DNA of 64,000 bases from Ailurus styani (Eukaryota; Chordata; Mammalia; Carnivora; Ailuridae), in NCBI GenBank assembly GCA_002007465.1, contig LNAC01000380.1, positions 376,429-440,428 of the forward strand, given 5' to 3'. The position numbers and the translations under genes are program-made. Positions 20,736-32,309 of the stretch are shown here, piece after piece. Position 1 is the first letter of the stretch. Each line of letters begins with the position of its first letter. Under the pieces are notes generated by a model. That model saw only the letters and a program-made list of their open reading frames with translations, made no database searches and was not told the DNA's origin.

Positions 20736-22744
20736 GGAAACATGGGAGCAGACTACCAATTCCTAAGCATCCCGCTTGCTGCTGAGGTTGGGGGCAGAAG
20801 CAGACTGTTAGGAGCTGCTTCCAGGTCCAGGCCCTGCCCTCACCTGCCACCCAATCTCCATGCTGACCAGTTGTCACTGCACACTTTGTCTCGGGGTGCT
20901 GCCTTCTCTGTCTTTCTGTGGCCCCTTTGTATCCGTCTCTTGGGTCCTACCTCCATCATGGGATGGAGTAATGCATGAACCAGCCTGTCTCCAGAGCTGC
21001 CGCTTCCCTTTCCTGTGGCCTCTTCCATGCCGTGGTCCTGGAAGGGACTTCATGAAGCCTTCGTGCCGGCTTGTCCTCCGTTCTGCAAGAGGGTTTTCAG
21101 GGATTGCTGCCTCAACCGTCAAAGGACATCATCTCCAGAAGACTTCTCAGAGGAGATCAGAGGGGAGCTTGGGGTTTCATGGGGAGCAGTTCTGAAGGGC
21201 ACTGGAGTCCCCTGGGCCAAAACCAGGGTTTGCATTTGACAATGACAGACACACAGAGAACTGAAATCCCACCATCAGCTTCCAAACAGCCGGGCTGTTT
21301 TCATCATTCCCGTCTGCAGGTGAGGACCACTGGGGACCAGAGAGGCTGACATGACTCACTCCACGTCCACTTGCAAACATCCTGTCTAGGAGCCACATCT
21401 CCCCCCTGGAGCCCACGTGACCCCCAGCGAGCCCCGCCGCTGCTCTCTCTGGCTTCAGTCCCACCATCCGCGTTCACCTCCCGTTCCTCAGTACTGCATT
21501 TTGCTTTGCACACTTTCTGGGGGGAAATTCTAATTTGGCGCTGGAAGTATTATTAATATCTATTTTACAGTTTTCTTTGCCCATTTTGGAGCCATTTGGT
21601 TGTTTCTTGTTTTTTGTTTTTTCCTTTCCAGGTCTCCAACCGTTTCGCAGACCTGTGATGAGTCAGCTGGCCGGCTGCACCCCCTGCCCACTGCCCCCTG
21701 TGCTCACAGCCTTATCATGGCTCCTTCAGGCCAGCTGACTCAGGGTTGGCTCCGCACAGCAGAACTTCCTGGCATCTGTCCCTGCCCTCGGGAACATCCT
21801 GCCCTTCCCGGGAACATGCCTTTGAGCTTGCGGAAGTCTGGTTTCCCTCCTACGCATCCTGAGAGCTGCTTGCGAGAGTGGGGACCAGCTTCCCTTGCCT
21901 CCTCGCTCCCGGGGCCGCAGCACCTTCCCTGCACCCGGGCTGCCAGCGAGCATGGATTTCACACAGATGAACGGCTCCTTTCTACGCGAGTTAAAGATAA
22001 TTCCTGCCACTCAGTCATCTTTAAAACTGTTCTTTAACTGTCCCTGTCCCCAGTTTCATTTTTCTTAGGCATTCAATTAAATTAAGCTGCTAGCAGCCGC
22101 ACATTTTAATTTTCCTGCTCTACACCGGGTAATAAATAGTGACAGAGTAATAGGATGGCCTCTTCCCTTAGTCTTGTCTCTCCCTTTCACCCCTCATTTT
22201 TCCATATCTCATTCCCTGAGTGTGTCTGAGTGTCTTGAGGGTCTCAGACCCCAAGGATGAGGCTGGGCAGGGCCAGCCGGCAGAGCCTTGACTGTGCACC
22301 TGCTTTATTCCCAAGTGCGGCACTGGGCTGGCAGGAGAAGTGGGAACTCAAGGGCAGATGAACCTCTCTTGGTGGGAAAAACTTGCAGGCAGGAGCATGC
22401 AGCCTTAGCTTCTGAACTCTGCCTGTCTGGCCGGCAGTGGCCAGAGTCCAGAGAGTGGGGTCATGATGCCGGAGCCCTGTGATTCCAGCCCCTGGGAGTC
22501 TGTGTCTCTTCTCAGGCCAGCCCAGACCTTGCACTTCTTGAGTGCAAGGCAGCCCGGCTGTAGGGCTCCCTGTTTGTGCAAGCTGGCCCAGGCTCCAGTC
22601 TCCGAGACCTGCCCTCAGAAGGTACAGGGGGCCGTGCTTGTTACATGGGGAGCATTCAGGGAAAGGCACATGGTTTGATGGAAAAGTAACACCTGTGCAA
22701 AGAGAAGCATCATTTGCTGAAGTATGTCTCTAGGTCTGAATTTG
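20736..22744. other. Unassigned sequence with one AT-rich patch
   Basis: No transposon or exon was recognised over 2 kb. Around 22060-22150, 'CATTCAATTAAATTAAGCTGC' and 'CACATTTTAATTTTCCTGC' form an AT-rich patch within GC-rich DNA that resembles conserved non-coding elements in composition. Confidence 0.45.
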
Positions 22745-22870
22745 CTTTAAATCCTTTACCTACAATATCTTATTTAATCTTCACCGAGTTTTAAAACTTA
22801 GGCATTGTGGTTACCTTTTGAAAGAAGACAAAACTGATAGTGTTCTGAAGAGCTCAGTAATGTCTGCAGG
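22745..22870 (-). mobile_element. Possible MIR fragment
   Basis: 'CAATATCTTATTTAATCTTCACCGAG' followed by 'GAAAGAAGACAAAACTGATA' resembles the reverse-complement MIR order. Confidence 0.47.
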
Positions 22871-23067
22871 AGGTGGTGACACCAGAATGTCAAGTCTTTT
22901 CCTTTTTCTGTCAAACCATCTGTCCCTGGTTCTCTTCCCCATGAAGGACTCATTGATATTTCCAGAATAACTGTTCTATAAAGGTTACAATTTGGCCAGT
23001 CCTTTTCTGGATGGACCTCAGGGTATGACTCACTGTCATCAGTAGTGGAGGGCATTAGTTTGAGGGC

Positions 23068-23165
23068 AAATTCTGGAGTTTGGCTGTTTGGTTTGATCCC
23101 TGTCTCACACCTTATTAGCTATGGGTTCTTTGCCAAGCACTGGTTATTTCCTCTTTAAATAAGTT
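23068..23165 (+). mobile_element. MIR fragment
   Basis: 'CTGGAGTTTGGCTGTTTGGTTTGATCCCTG', 'CTTATTAGCTATGGGTTCTTTG' and 'GGTTATTTCCTC' match the plus-strand MIR core. Confidence 0.55.
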
Positions 23166-23454
23166 CAGCTGCTCAAACAAGAAGATCCCAAACTGCAATG
23201 ATTTCAACAAGATAAACATTCACTTTTTTTCTCATGTAACCATCCCAGGTAGGTAGCCTTGATCTAGGAACTCATCTGGGGGCTGAGGTTTCTTCACTCT
23301 ACTTCTCGATAACCCCCAGCCCATCAGAAACACAGGTGATGCAACACCAGCTGGGTGTCCTATGATTCCGTTCAGTTCTGCATGCCCTGGAGACAGCATC
23401 AGACCCCACAGGTGAAGGCCTCACTCCCACAAGCCTGCCCTCCACTTCAGGTGC

Positions 23455-24090
23455 TGATTACATGTTTAAGTTATCATCTGTGCTTCTGGCTATGACTCAG
23501 AATCCCATAACCCCCTCTTCAGGGCTCGATTTGCTAGAGTGGCTCAAAGAACTCAGAGAGACATTTACTTATACTTATCAGTTTATTATAAAGACTCTTA
23601 TAAAGGACACAGATGAATAACCAGATGGTGAACTACACAGGGCAAAGGTCCCAAAGAGTCCCCAAATCAGGAGCTTCTGTCCTCATGGAACAAAGGTGTG
23701 TCACCCCTCCAGCATGTGAATGTGTTCATCAACCTGCAAGCTCTCCAAACCTCAACTTTTTGGGTTTTTATGGAGGCCTCATTACACAGACGTGATTGAT
23801 TCAGTCACTGGCCATTGGTGATCAATTCAGCCTCCAGCCCCTCTCCCATCCCAGGAGGTCACGAGTAGGACTGAGAGTTTCAAATCCCCACTCATGATTA
23901 GTTCCCTGGGCAACCAGCCCCCATCCTTAGGTGACCCAGAAACTTTTCCAAAAGTTGTCTCATTAACATAACAAAAGACACCTTTATCACACATCACTTA
24001 GGAAATTCCTAGGGTTTTAAGAGCTCTGTGCCAGGAACTGGGATGAAGACCAAGTATATATTTCTTATTATGAGTCACAATACTACAGCA
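23455..24090 (-). mobile_element. MLT2-like ERVL LTR
   Basis: 'GCTCGATTTGCTAGAGTGGCTCA', 'TCAGTTTATTATAAAG', 'TTTTGGGTTTTTATGGAGGC', 'GTCACTGGCCATTGGTGATC', 'CTCCAGCCCCTCTCCC' and 'AAGACCAAGTATATATTTCTTATTATG' are MLT2 hallmarks in reverse-complement order. The length of about 630 bp fits a solo LTR; no ERVL internal sequence was seen. Confidence 0.8.
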
Positions 24091-24269
24091 GAATTCTACT
24101 GCTGAAAGGAAAAGGGGGAAATAGATGCTGGGATATAATTAACAATCTCTGCCAGAGGTGATGATTGTGGACCCTACAGGCTTTCTGAGAGGATTAATGA
24201 GATGTGCATGTAAAGCTTTGAGTAAAAATGGTTGTCATTTGCTAAAACCTCCTGAAATGGTTTTATTAA

Positions 24270-24662
24270 TATCATCTCTATCCTCACCATTATCCCTATC
24301 ATCATCACCATCACTATCACCACCATCACCAACATCATCACCATCAACATCACCATCTCTGTCACCATCATCATCACCATCACCACCACCACCATCATCA
24401 TCACCATCATCATCACCACCATCACTATCATCACCATCACTATTACTATCACCATCAGCATCACCATCATCGTCACCATCATCAGCATCACCATCAGCAT
24501 CACCATCATAATCAATGCCATCATCATCACCATCATCATCACCATCATCATCATCACCATTATCATCACCATCATCACCATCACTATCACCATCATCATT
24601 TCACCATCATCACCATCACCACCACCATCACCATCATTATCATCATCAACGTCATTATCTTA
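24270..24662. repeat. Large (ATC/CAC)n trinucleotide array
   Basis: About 390 bp of CAT and CAC triplets with little interruption. The tract is free of stops over long runs in several frames: serine/proline in one, histidine in another, and methionine/valine on the opposite strand. The long frames here are therefore artefacts of the repeat. Confidence 0.96.
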
Positions 24663-24899
24663 TTCATCTTCTCAGGGAATACCTTTCAAGCCAACAATGA
24701 CAGTAACTGGGCTTGTATTAACATTCCTGTTTTCTAGCCACTGGTATATTTTCCTAATCATTGCTGCCTCCATTTGCTTCCAGAATCCAAGTGCAAACAG
24801 AGCCTAATTTATCACTACATCAGGTTCAGTAAATGCTACTTTGATGTAATAATTCTTGCAGGTTTTACAAGTGGTTTTGATCATAAGAATTCACAGTAA

Positions 24900-25235
24900 G
24901 CCTTGTAAATATGTGTGCAGTTTTAAAATGGTATGTCTTTGACCCAGCAACTTTGCTTTTGAGATTTTACATGAAGGAAATAACCACAGAGAATCAAAAA
25001 GATTTATCTATTGGGATGTTTCTTGCAGCAATATTTATAACCATTGAAAAACTGGAAACAACCTAAATGTTGAAGAATAGAGGCTTGGTAAAATAAATTA
25101 TACTATACCTGTATAATAAAATACTATACAGCTTTAAAAATTATGTTGTTGAAGAATATTCAAATATATGGAAAAATATTCATGATATATATTGGTTAAA
25201 TGAAAAAGCAGATTTCAAAATGGTATGGGAAATTA
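24900..25235 (+). mobile_element. L1M fragment (ORF2 3' region)
   Basis: 'GACCCAGCAACTTTGCTTTTGAG', 'GCAGCAATATTTATAACC', 'GGAAACAACCTAAATG' and 'GGTAAAATAAATTATACTATACC' match the plus-strand L1 region that encodes the C-terminal part of ORF2. It is not open. Confidence 0.7.
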
Positions 25236-25284
25236 TAATCTTAGTTTATGGAGGAAGTGCAACTATCCATGAAGAATGTGGGCT

Positions 25285-25412
25285 CTAGAAATGGAAAGAT
25301 TTGAATCTTGGTTCTGCCATGACCTTGGGCAAGACACTTAACTTTTGTGCCTCGCTTTCCTCTTTTGCAAAATGAAAAGTATAATAATGCCCTCCTTAGA
25401 GAGAGTCCAAGT
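25285..25412 (+). mobile_element. MIR SINE
   Basis: 'GGGCTCTAGAAATGGAAAGATTTGAATCTTGG', 'TGACCTTGGGCAAGACACTTAACTT' and 'CTTTTGCAAAATGAAAAG' closely follow MIR. Confidence 0.8.
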
Positions 25413-25972
25413 GAAATTTCCTCCTCTTCCTTCTGCACAGTATGCCTGGCAGGTAGTTCTTCAGTCTCTATTTGGATGCCTCAGATGAATAGGGCCCTCA
25501 CCCCCTCCCATAGTGTCCATCACTGTAGTAACTCTAACCACAAACTACTCATTGAGTGGGTGGAACCCATCTTGAAACTTACGTTCTCCAGGTTGGAACT
25601 TGTGTTTTCGTTGATATGACCAATAAAAGGGTGGTGGGTGATTGATGTGGGGATTAAGCTTCTTTTCTGGATCCCCAGAAAATCCTCATAAATTGTTCCT
25701 GGAGCCATCAGTAGGCTAGCCCAGGAGTCTTAGTTATGGAAAGGAAGTTGAACAGAGCCCCCAAGCAGGGTCCAAATGGTAAAACTTATGGAAAAATCAA
25801 GAGTAAGATCTTATGTCAAGTCAGAAATCAAGAAATACTCAGAAAAATCAGCCCCAACTCTGCCACTAAAGAATGAGTTGATCTGTTCCCAAGGTTTCAG
25901 CTTCTTCGGCTGAGAAAAAAGATACAAGGAGAAGTAGGGGTCTCAAACATCCTTTTAAAGCAAGGTACCCCT

Positions 25973-26162
25973 TGGTGCACCTGGCTGGCTCAGTCAGTTA
26001 AGTGTCTGCCTTCGGCTCAGGTCATGATCCTATGGTCGTTGGATCGAGTCCCACATCGGGCTCCTTGCTCAGAGGGGAGTCTGGTTCTCCCTCTGCCTGT
26101 CACTCACCCTGCTTGTCCTCTCTCTCTCTCTGACACATAAATAAACAAAATCTTAAAAGAAA
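25973..26162 (+). mobile_element. CAN-SINE
   Basis: Head 'GCACCTGGCTGGCTCAGTCAGTTAAG', then GGCTCAGGTCATGATCC, GGATCGAGTCCC and a TCTCTCTC stretch ending in AATAAACAAAATCTTAAAAG. The target duplication AAAGCAAGGTACCCCT (25957-25972) recurs as AAAGCAGGATACCCCT after the tail. Confidence 0.95.
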
Positions 26163-26384
26163 AAAGCAGGATACCCCTTTATTTAAATGTCATCTGATAC
26201 GGAAGGCCAATGTGCCAAATAAACAAAGAAAGATGTCGTGGTCAAGATAAGGGGGAGGGGGATCCAGGACACCCCTGCTTCTCTTCCCTCTGTGTCCCCA
26301 GAAACAGGTCTCTGAAGGACCCAGCCGTACCTCATCTTTATTCAACCATAAAATCAATACCTGTAGCACCCAGCACAACAGCCA

Positions 26385-26850
26385 AATGTGGGAACAACCT
26401 GAACCCCACTGATGGGCGAGTGAACAAACAAGTCAATGCATGTCCATACAATGGATTACTCAGTCATAAAAGAAATGAAACACTAACACACGCTACAATG
26501 TGGAGGAACCTGAAAATAGTACACTCAGTGAAAGAAGTCAGTCACAAAAGTCCACGCATGTACGTAAAAAACATCCAGAATAGATCAGACTAGGCCTTAG
26601 AGACAGAAACAAGATTGGTGGTTGCCAGAGACGGGGGGGAGAGGAGAGTGTGGGGTGACAGCTGATGGGTTCAGGTTTCCTTTCAGGACAATAAGAAAGA
26701 ATGGTCTGGAAATAGACAGTAGTTGTACAATACTGTGACTGCACTAAATGTAATCGTTTCATTTAAGTGTGGAATTGTCCACTTAAAAATGATTAATTTT
26801 ATGCTATATGATTTTAGCTCAACAAAAAAGTCCAAAATAAAATAGTGGTA
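26385..26850 (+). mobile_element. L1 3'-end fragment
   Basis: 'GGGAACAACCTGAACCCCACTGATGGG', 'CAATGGATTACTCAGTCATAAAAG', 'GATTGGTGGTTGCCAGAG' and 'GTGGAATTGTCCACTTAAAAATGATTAATTTTATG' are the ORF2 end and 3'UTR of an L1M-type element in order. Confidence 0.8.
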
Positions 26851-26869
26851 ACATTTACACCCAGAAGGA

Positions 26870-27055
26870 GACTAATGTTCACCTAACCCACGCATAGCAA
26901 TCAGCAGAGCATTTTACATTTTACAACGCGTGTTTCAGCCTCCCTACCCATCTGTAGGACAAATGCTGTCCTCTCTCTGGAGTTGATCTGCCAGGGACAC
27001 ACCCCAGGTCTCTAGACTGCTAATCTGATGCTCTTCCTTCCACCAGACATTTGCC
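26870..27055 (-). mobile_element. Possible MIR fragment
   Basis: 'GCATTTTACATTTTACAACGCG' and 'CTACCCATCTGTAGGACAAATG' give a weak match to reverse-complement MIR. Confidence 0.35.
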
Positions 27056-27309
27056 CATCCTCACTCTGGGGCATGGTCCTTTTTGGCACACCAGTGGGGG
27101 CCCATGGTTCTGTGGTGGGACAGTGGCATCTGGTCATGGCCTGGATAGGCAGCTTACGGTACCAGGAGTCAAATGCATGGCACCAGGCCCTCGCCATGTG
27201 ATAGCAAGGTGCCCACTGCTCTAAATGCACCTCAACCATGTAGCTATAACCCAGGCTGGGGGGTGGTGCCACGTCAGTGTGTAGGATTGGAAACTGGCCC
27301 CATTCTTTT

Positions 27310-27390
27310 AGCAGATAATTATTAAATGCCCACTGTGGATACCTGTGCAGACCCCATGCTGGGTACTGGGGCTTCAGTGGTGAACAGTTC
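27310..27390 (-). mobile_element. L2-type repeat fragment, cut by a SINE
   Basis: 'TTATTAAATGCCCACTGTGGATACC' and 'CATGCTGGGTACTGGGGCTTCAGTGGTGAA' match the common reverse-oriented L2-type repeat (tactatgtgccaggcactgtgctaggcactgggg). Confidence 0.5.
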
Positions 27391-27543
27391 TTTTTTTTTT
27401 TTTTTTAAAGATTTTTTATTTATTCATTTGACACAGAGAGAGAGATTACAAGTAGGCAGAGAGGCAGGCAGAGAGAGAGGAGAGAGGAGGAAGCAGGCTC
27501 CCCGCTGAGCAGAGAGCCCGATGTGGGCCTCAATCCCAGGACC
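27391..27543 (-). mobile_element. CAN-SINE, 5'-truncated, mustelid-type variant
   Basis: A poly-T run is followed by AAAGATTTTTTATTTATTCATTTGACACAGAG, then 'ACAAGTAGGCAGAGAGGCAGG', AGGAAGCAGGCTCC, CGCTGAGCAGAGAGCCCGATG and 'CAATCCCAGGACCC'. The copy ends there and lacks the A-box half. The ACAAGTAGGCAGAGAG segment is the variant I associate with mustelids. Confidence 0.92.
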
Positions 27544-29284
27544 CCAACACCAGAGATGGGCTTCCTAATGAGCCCTTTGTAATGTAGCATCTTGAACACT
27601 CCAAGAGCAAAGCAGGGGGCTGGGGCCCCATAAGATGGGAGGGAGAAGCCTCAGAGGATGACCCTCCAAGCTGCTTCTTGAAGGAGCAGGAGTGGTCATC
27701 CACATCGCCCACACCCAGATAGGTGGGGGAGGGAAGGTACGGGAACACCCCACTGTGCAGGTGAAGTTCCTGAGCAGGGAGAGTGCCCCCTGCCACCCTA
27801 CCATGTGAGGAGGATGGAGCAGTACAGTAACACACTGGGTGTCGCTTTGGGAGTCGCCCCACAGTCACTTGGGAGACTAGATTGGGGAGTGGAGGGGAGA
27901 TAAATTAGGTTGAGGAGACCTGGCCTGGGTGTCCCCCGAAAGGTAGCATCAGGTTCCTGGATGATGGTGAAGGCAGAGAGCTGGGAGAGGGGCTTGGAGG
28001 CCAGGTGGTACAGGCATCCACATCTGTGGGCGTGAGACTGAAAATAGACAACAACCAGATTACGGATGGACACAGCACTCTGGCCCACAACATGCAGCAA
28101 CGGCACAAGGAGCCCATCACAACCTCGGCAATCAGCCCCAAGTGGCCAGGATGTGGTCAGTAACCGCCAGCTTCCCTGATCTTGCTCGCTCTTCCAACTC
28201 AGGGCCAATAGGAGGAAGCTTCAGGTGCTCCCCTAACCGATCACACGGGACACTCACCCTCTCTACTTGGCTGCCTCCAGCTTCTCCGGGTCCACAGCTC
28301 CCCTGCTCCTCCCTGAAGCTCTCCCCCTCACCTGCCTGGCTTTGAACGTCTGGAGAACAGAAGTGATGGTAACTGACCCCGTTGTTACAGCAGAGTAAAT
28401 AGAACCCACTTGTTCTCATCTGGGTGGTTTTCGCATAGTACACACGTCATGTACAACAGCGTAATTGAAGGCTGGAAGTGGAGAGCTTACCACGGGCAGC
28501 CTGTCCTGTGAGAAGAGCAGAGCCCAGAGACCCAAATCCTGAGGAACCTTGGCATTTACCAAGCTGTGAAGGACTGAGAAGGAGGACTGGCCAGAGATCC
28601 AGAGAGAGCCCCATGAATGTGCCCCAGCATGTGTGCAGACACCTGAGGCTTACCTAAGCTGGGAGGGAAGAAGCTACAGAGCCAGCCTGGTGCCCCGGCA
28701 CAGCCACATGCTCCAGACACCCTGCTGGGCTCATCATGGCACCGTGGCACACTGCAGAGATTGGTGGGGCCTCCAGCTCTGCTCCAGCTTGGGGGAAGAC
28801 CCCATCCCCTGCCCATAACCATCCCCAAATCCTCACACCCTCTTCTACCTGTTGACAGGCCTGAATTCGGTTACTCATCATGTGGCCAGCATGTGCTCAG
28901 TGACCAGCCTCCCTGTTAGACAAGTTCTAAAGGCATAAAGAGCATGCAAACAGAAGGCAAGAAGGCCACGTTTTTCTTTGAGGCACTCACAGCCCCATGA
29001 TCCAGAGGCTCTCAGTCCTGATCATTGGGAGCACCATGGACAGCGCCAACTGACTTAAGAAAACAGACCTAAGGAAAGACCAATTTATGATTTCTAAGCC
29101 CATTTCAGCCAGTCAGGGGTCAGAATTAATGCCACCTAGGTTTGCAAGGACCAACCAATAGCTACCCAAGTAATCTTTGATCCCAATGAGACTTGGGTTT
29201 ACTGTGGCCGGGATACAAAAGTCCTAAGAGACTATGGAGGGAGACCACCCATAAATTCCCCCTGCACTTCAACCTCACAGAGTT
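27544..29284. other. Unassigned sequence containing an RE1-like site
   Basis: No transposon or exon was recognised in 1.7 kb apart from the motif at 29027-29047. A second CTCF-like core occurs on the minus strand at about 27783-27797 (GGCAGGGGGCACT when reversed) and is weaker than the one at 20625. Confidence 0.45.
29027..29047 (+). promoter_or_regulatory. RE1/NRSE-like motif (REST binding site candidate)
   Basis: The last 18 bases, AGCACCATGGACAGCGCC, match the REST consensus AGCACCNNGGACAGCGCC at every fixed position. Only the first three bases (GGG instead of TTC) differ from the canonical 21-mer. REST represses neuronal genes by recruiting CoREST and HDACs at such sites. No target gene is visible in the window. 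Confidence 0.65.
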
Positions 29285-29450
29285 TATGAAGGCCTACTGT
29301 GTGCCAGGCTTCAGGGTTGCAGGGGTCAACACAGCACAGGTCCTTCTCAAGTCTCCTTCGTGGGACTGGGCTGAGGGTGGTAAATGGAATCAAGAAGCAA
29401 TAAAGATGAGCCGAGCACAGTACCTGGGGAAGAGTAGGTCTCTTGCTTAG
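29285..29450 (-). mobile_element. Possible L2-type fragment
   Basis: 'GGCCTACTGTGTGCCAGGCTTCAGG' resembles the reverse-oriented L2-type repeat start, and the rest is degraded. Confidence 0.42.
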
Positions 29451-29454
29451 CATT

Positions 29455-29570
29455 TTGAGATGGATCTCCCCATTCTATTCTCACAATAATTTGTGAGGTG
29501 AGTGCATTCTGTCACAATGTATGAAAAAGGAAACTGAGGCACAGAGAGGTTGGTTACCTGGCAAATGTCA
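29455..29570 (-). mobile_element. MIR fragment, cut by an MLT1A LTR
   Basis: 'TTCTCACAATAATTTGTGAGGTGAGTGC', 'GAAAAAGGAAACTGAGGCACAGAGAGGTTGG' and 'ACCTGGCAAATGTCA' match reverse-complement MIR. It stops where the MLT1A begins. Confidence 0.7.
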
Positions 29571-29924
29571 TGTTCTCAGTCCATTCAGGCTGTTGTAACA
29601 AAAGTACCACAGACGGAGTGGCTTAAACCAACAAACATTTCTTTCTCTGGAGGTTGTAAGTCCAAGATCAAGTGTTCGGAAGATCTGGTGTCTAGTGAGA
29701 GGCCCTGTCTGGGTTCGTGGACAGCTGTCTCGTGGCTGTGTCTTCACGTGGTGGAAGGGGAAGGAGGTTCTCTGGGGTCCCTTAGATAGGGCACTAACCC
29801 CGGTCACGAGAGCTCACACTCATGACCTAATCACCTCCCACAGTTGACAACTCACGGCACTATCACACTGGGGGTTAGGATTTCAGCATGTGAATTTGGG
29901 GGACACAAACATTCATCTATAACA
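29571..29924 (-). mobile_element. MLT1A-like MaLR LTR
   Basis: Clear reverse-complement MLT1A: 'CAGTCCATTCAGGCTGTTGTAACAAAAG', 'CTGTGTCTTCACGTGG', 'CATGACCTAATCACCTCCCA', 'CACTGGGGGTTAGGATTTCAGCA' and 'GGACACAAACATTCATCTATAACA'. Confidence 0.92.
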
Positions 29925-30062
29925 GTCTTGCTTCCAGGAAGTGGGATTAAATGCAAGCATGGCATTCCACAGTTAGCACAAACCTATAGACTCCACTGTA
30001 CTCTGGGGACAGCTGACCTCTCAGTGGGGACAGCCTTCAAGACATAAAGTAGTAATGCATAT

Positions 30063-30582
30063 TTTTAAAATATTTTTCAGCTTTCGTGAGATATAATTGA
30101 CATATAACTTCGTGTAAGTTTAAGCTATACAATGTGCTGATGTGATGTACTTATATACTGCAAAATGACTATTACCACAGTGTTAGTTAGTGCCTGCAAT
30201 ACATCACATAATTACCATTCCTTTCCTGTGATGAGAATATTTAAGATCTACTCTTTCAGCAACTTTCAAGTATATGATACAGTATGATTAACTATAATCA
30301 CTATGCTGTGCATTAGATCCCTGGGTCTCATTAATTTTATAATTGGAAGCTTATACTCTTTGGCCAGTATGTCGCCCATTTGTCCACCCCTGCCCCCAGG
30401 CCCTGCTAACCACCACCCTACTCTCTGTTCCTTCGAGTTTGGCTTTTTTAGATCCCATGTATAAGTAATATACAGTATGTGTCTTTCCCTGCCTGACTTA
30501 TCTCACTTAGCACAAAGTCCTTAAGATCCATCCACATTGTGACAAAAGGCAGGATTACCATCTTTTTCACAGCTGAATAATA

Positions 30583-30626
<44 letters not shown>

Positions 30627-31203
30627 ATCTTCTTTACGCACTCAGTCATTGATGGACACGTAGGTGGCTTCCATATCTTGGCTGTTGTGAACAATGACAC
30701 AATGAACATGGGAGTGCAGCTATCTCTTCGAGACCCTGTTCTCATTTCCTTCAGCTAACTACCCCAGAAGAGAGATTGCTGGATGCTGTTTTCAATTTTG
30801 TGAGGAGCCTCCATACTGTTTTCCACAGTGGCTGTCATAATTGACATTTCTTCCAACAGTGCACAGGGGTTCCCTTTGCTCCACATCCTCACCAACACTG
30901 GCTACCTCTTGTCTTCTTGTGGGTAGGTGTTCTAATAGATGTGAGGTGATAGCTCACTGTGGTTTTGATTTGCATTTCCCTGATGATGCGTGATGTTGAG
31001 CATTTTTTCATGTATTTGTTGGCCATCTGGTTGTCTTCTTCGGAAAATGTCTATTCAGTTCTTCTGCCCCCTTTTTATTGAAGGATGTTTTGCTATTGAG
31101 TTGTATGAGTTCTTTATATATCTATATTATTACATGTAATATAGATATAGATTAAGCCCTTATCAGATGTATGATTTGCAAATAATTTCTCATACATAGT
31201 TTT
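30063..31203 (-). mobile_element. L1 3'-region copy (ORF2 end and 3'UTR)
   Basis: More than 1.1 kb follows the reverse complement of a mammalian L1: 3'UTR ('GAGATATAATTGACATATAAC', 'CCTGCTAACCACCACCCTAC'), then ORF2-derived sequence ('CATTGATGGACACGTAGG', 'CATCCTCACCAACACTGG', 'GTGGTTTTGATTTGCATTTCCCTGATGATG'). It is 5'-truncated and disabled by stops and frameshifts. Confidence 0.88.
30584..30623. repeat. (TG)n dinucleotide microsatellite
   Basis: About 20 uninterrupted TG units lie inside the L1 copy at the position of the usual 'AATATTCCATTGTATGTA' stretch, so the repeat probably expanded from it. Confidence 0.97.
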
Positions 31204-32309
31204 AAAACATCTATAATATCCACTTTAATTTTCCTTTCACAGGGGAAATTGATACCCATGGTTAGAGACAATAGATGACGTGCCACCATCAGCTACTATT
31301 CCATGCCAAGGCTTAGATGTTTTCCACCTTAAAAATAGTGACTTCAAAAAAAATAATAATAAAATAAATTAAAAAAATAAATTGACTAAGGCTCAATCAG
31401 GCAATTCATTTAAATGTCTCTGGAAATTGAATGCACAAAAAGCATACGAATCCAATGGTAATCCCCACTCTTCATGAAGCGCTACTGGGGAGTTTGCGTT
31501 CCATGCAAATATAATCCCAGAGTGAGCAGAGAGAACCACTTTCTGGGGCGAACTTTATTTTTCTTCATAAATTGATTTTTACCTCAAAAGACTCGGACTT
31601 CTTCACAAATAGTCCGTGTGCACTTAACGACGCAGCTTTATTTTTAGTCTGGCTCTCTTTCTCCTGTTTCCAAATCAAGAATTCTCTGTAGACCCACCAG
31701 TGAGTCCAGGCTGTTGGAGACAGTTCTTCCCAGCCCCGGGTGAGGGGCATCACGGGGATGGAAAATTACCGGAGACTGTGCGCTAAGAGCCTAGAACTCT
31801 TAAAACCAACCCCTCCAAGCATTCACATTCACAGCCAGGCAATGCATTTCAAATGCAAATCCCGCCGCAATCTTCAAGAATAACTGAACATTTAACTCCA
31901 AAGCCATTTCACAATTAGCCCTGTGTCCCGCAGGGAAATTCAGCCATTGGCAAATTCAAACCCACTGCATGAACAAAGGATCCCGGAAACTTTCCTTTTG
32001 TCTTCAGTGGGAACAAGGAGGCTCTTAAGAGCAGTAAGCAGTTACCCATTTGGGCTGAACTCTGGGAGGCCTGCCACCGCCCCCTCCCTGGGGCCCACCA
32101 GGGCCAACATTCCACTGCATTTGTGCAGCACATCTTACGAAGCTGTTTCTGGCATCATCGCCTCCTGAGACGTCCCCAGCAGGCTTCAGTTAGACAGGCA
32201 GGGTGGTCCTGCCTGGGTTGGCCCAGGAAGAAACTGAGGCAGGGAGGGCAGGTAATTTGCTTAAGTCACAGCAGATATTGGTACTCTTATAGCCAGGAAA
32301 TCATAGGAA
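31204..32309. other. Repeat-poor, possibly regulatory stretch
   Basis: No clear transposon was recognised. The octamer ATGCAAAT (POU factors) occurs perfectly at 31503-31510 and 31853-31860, in AT-rich sequence that looks like conserved non-coding DNA. The short A-rich run at about 31345-31382 is simple sequence. Confidence 0.45.

Noticed and set aside
24158..24700. Ser/Pro, His and Met/Val-rich open frames
   Set aside because: They are direct translations of the CAT/CAC array on either strand.
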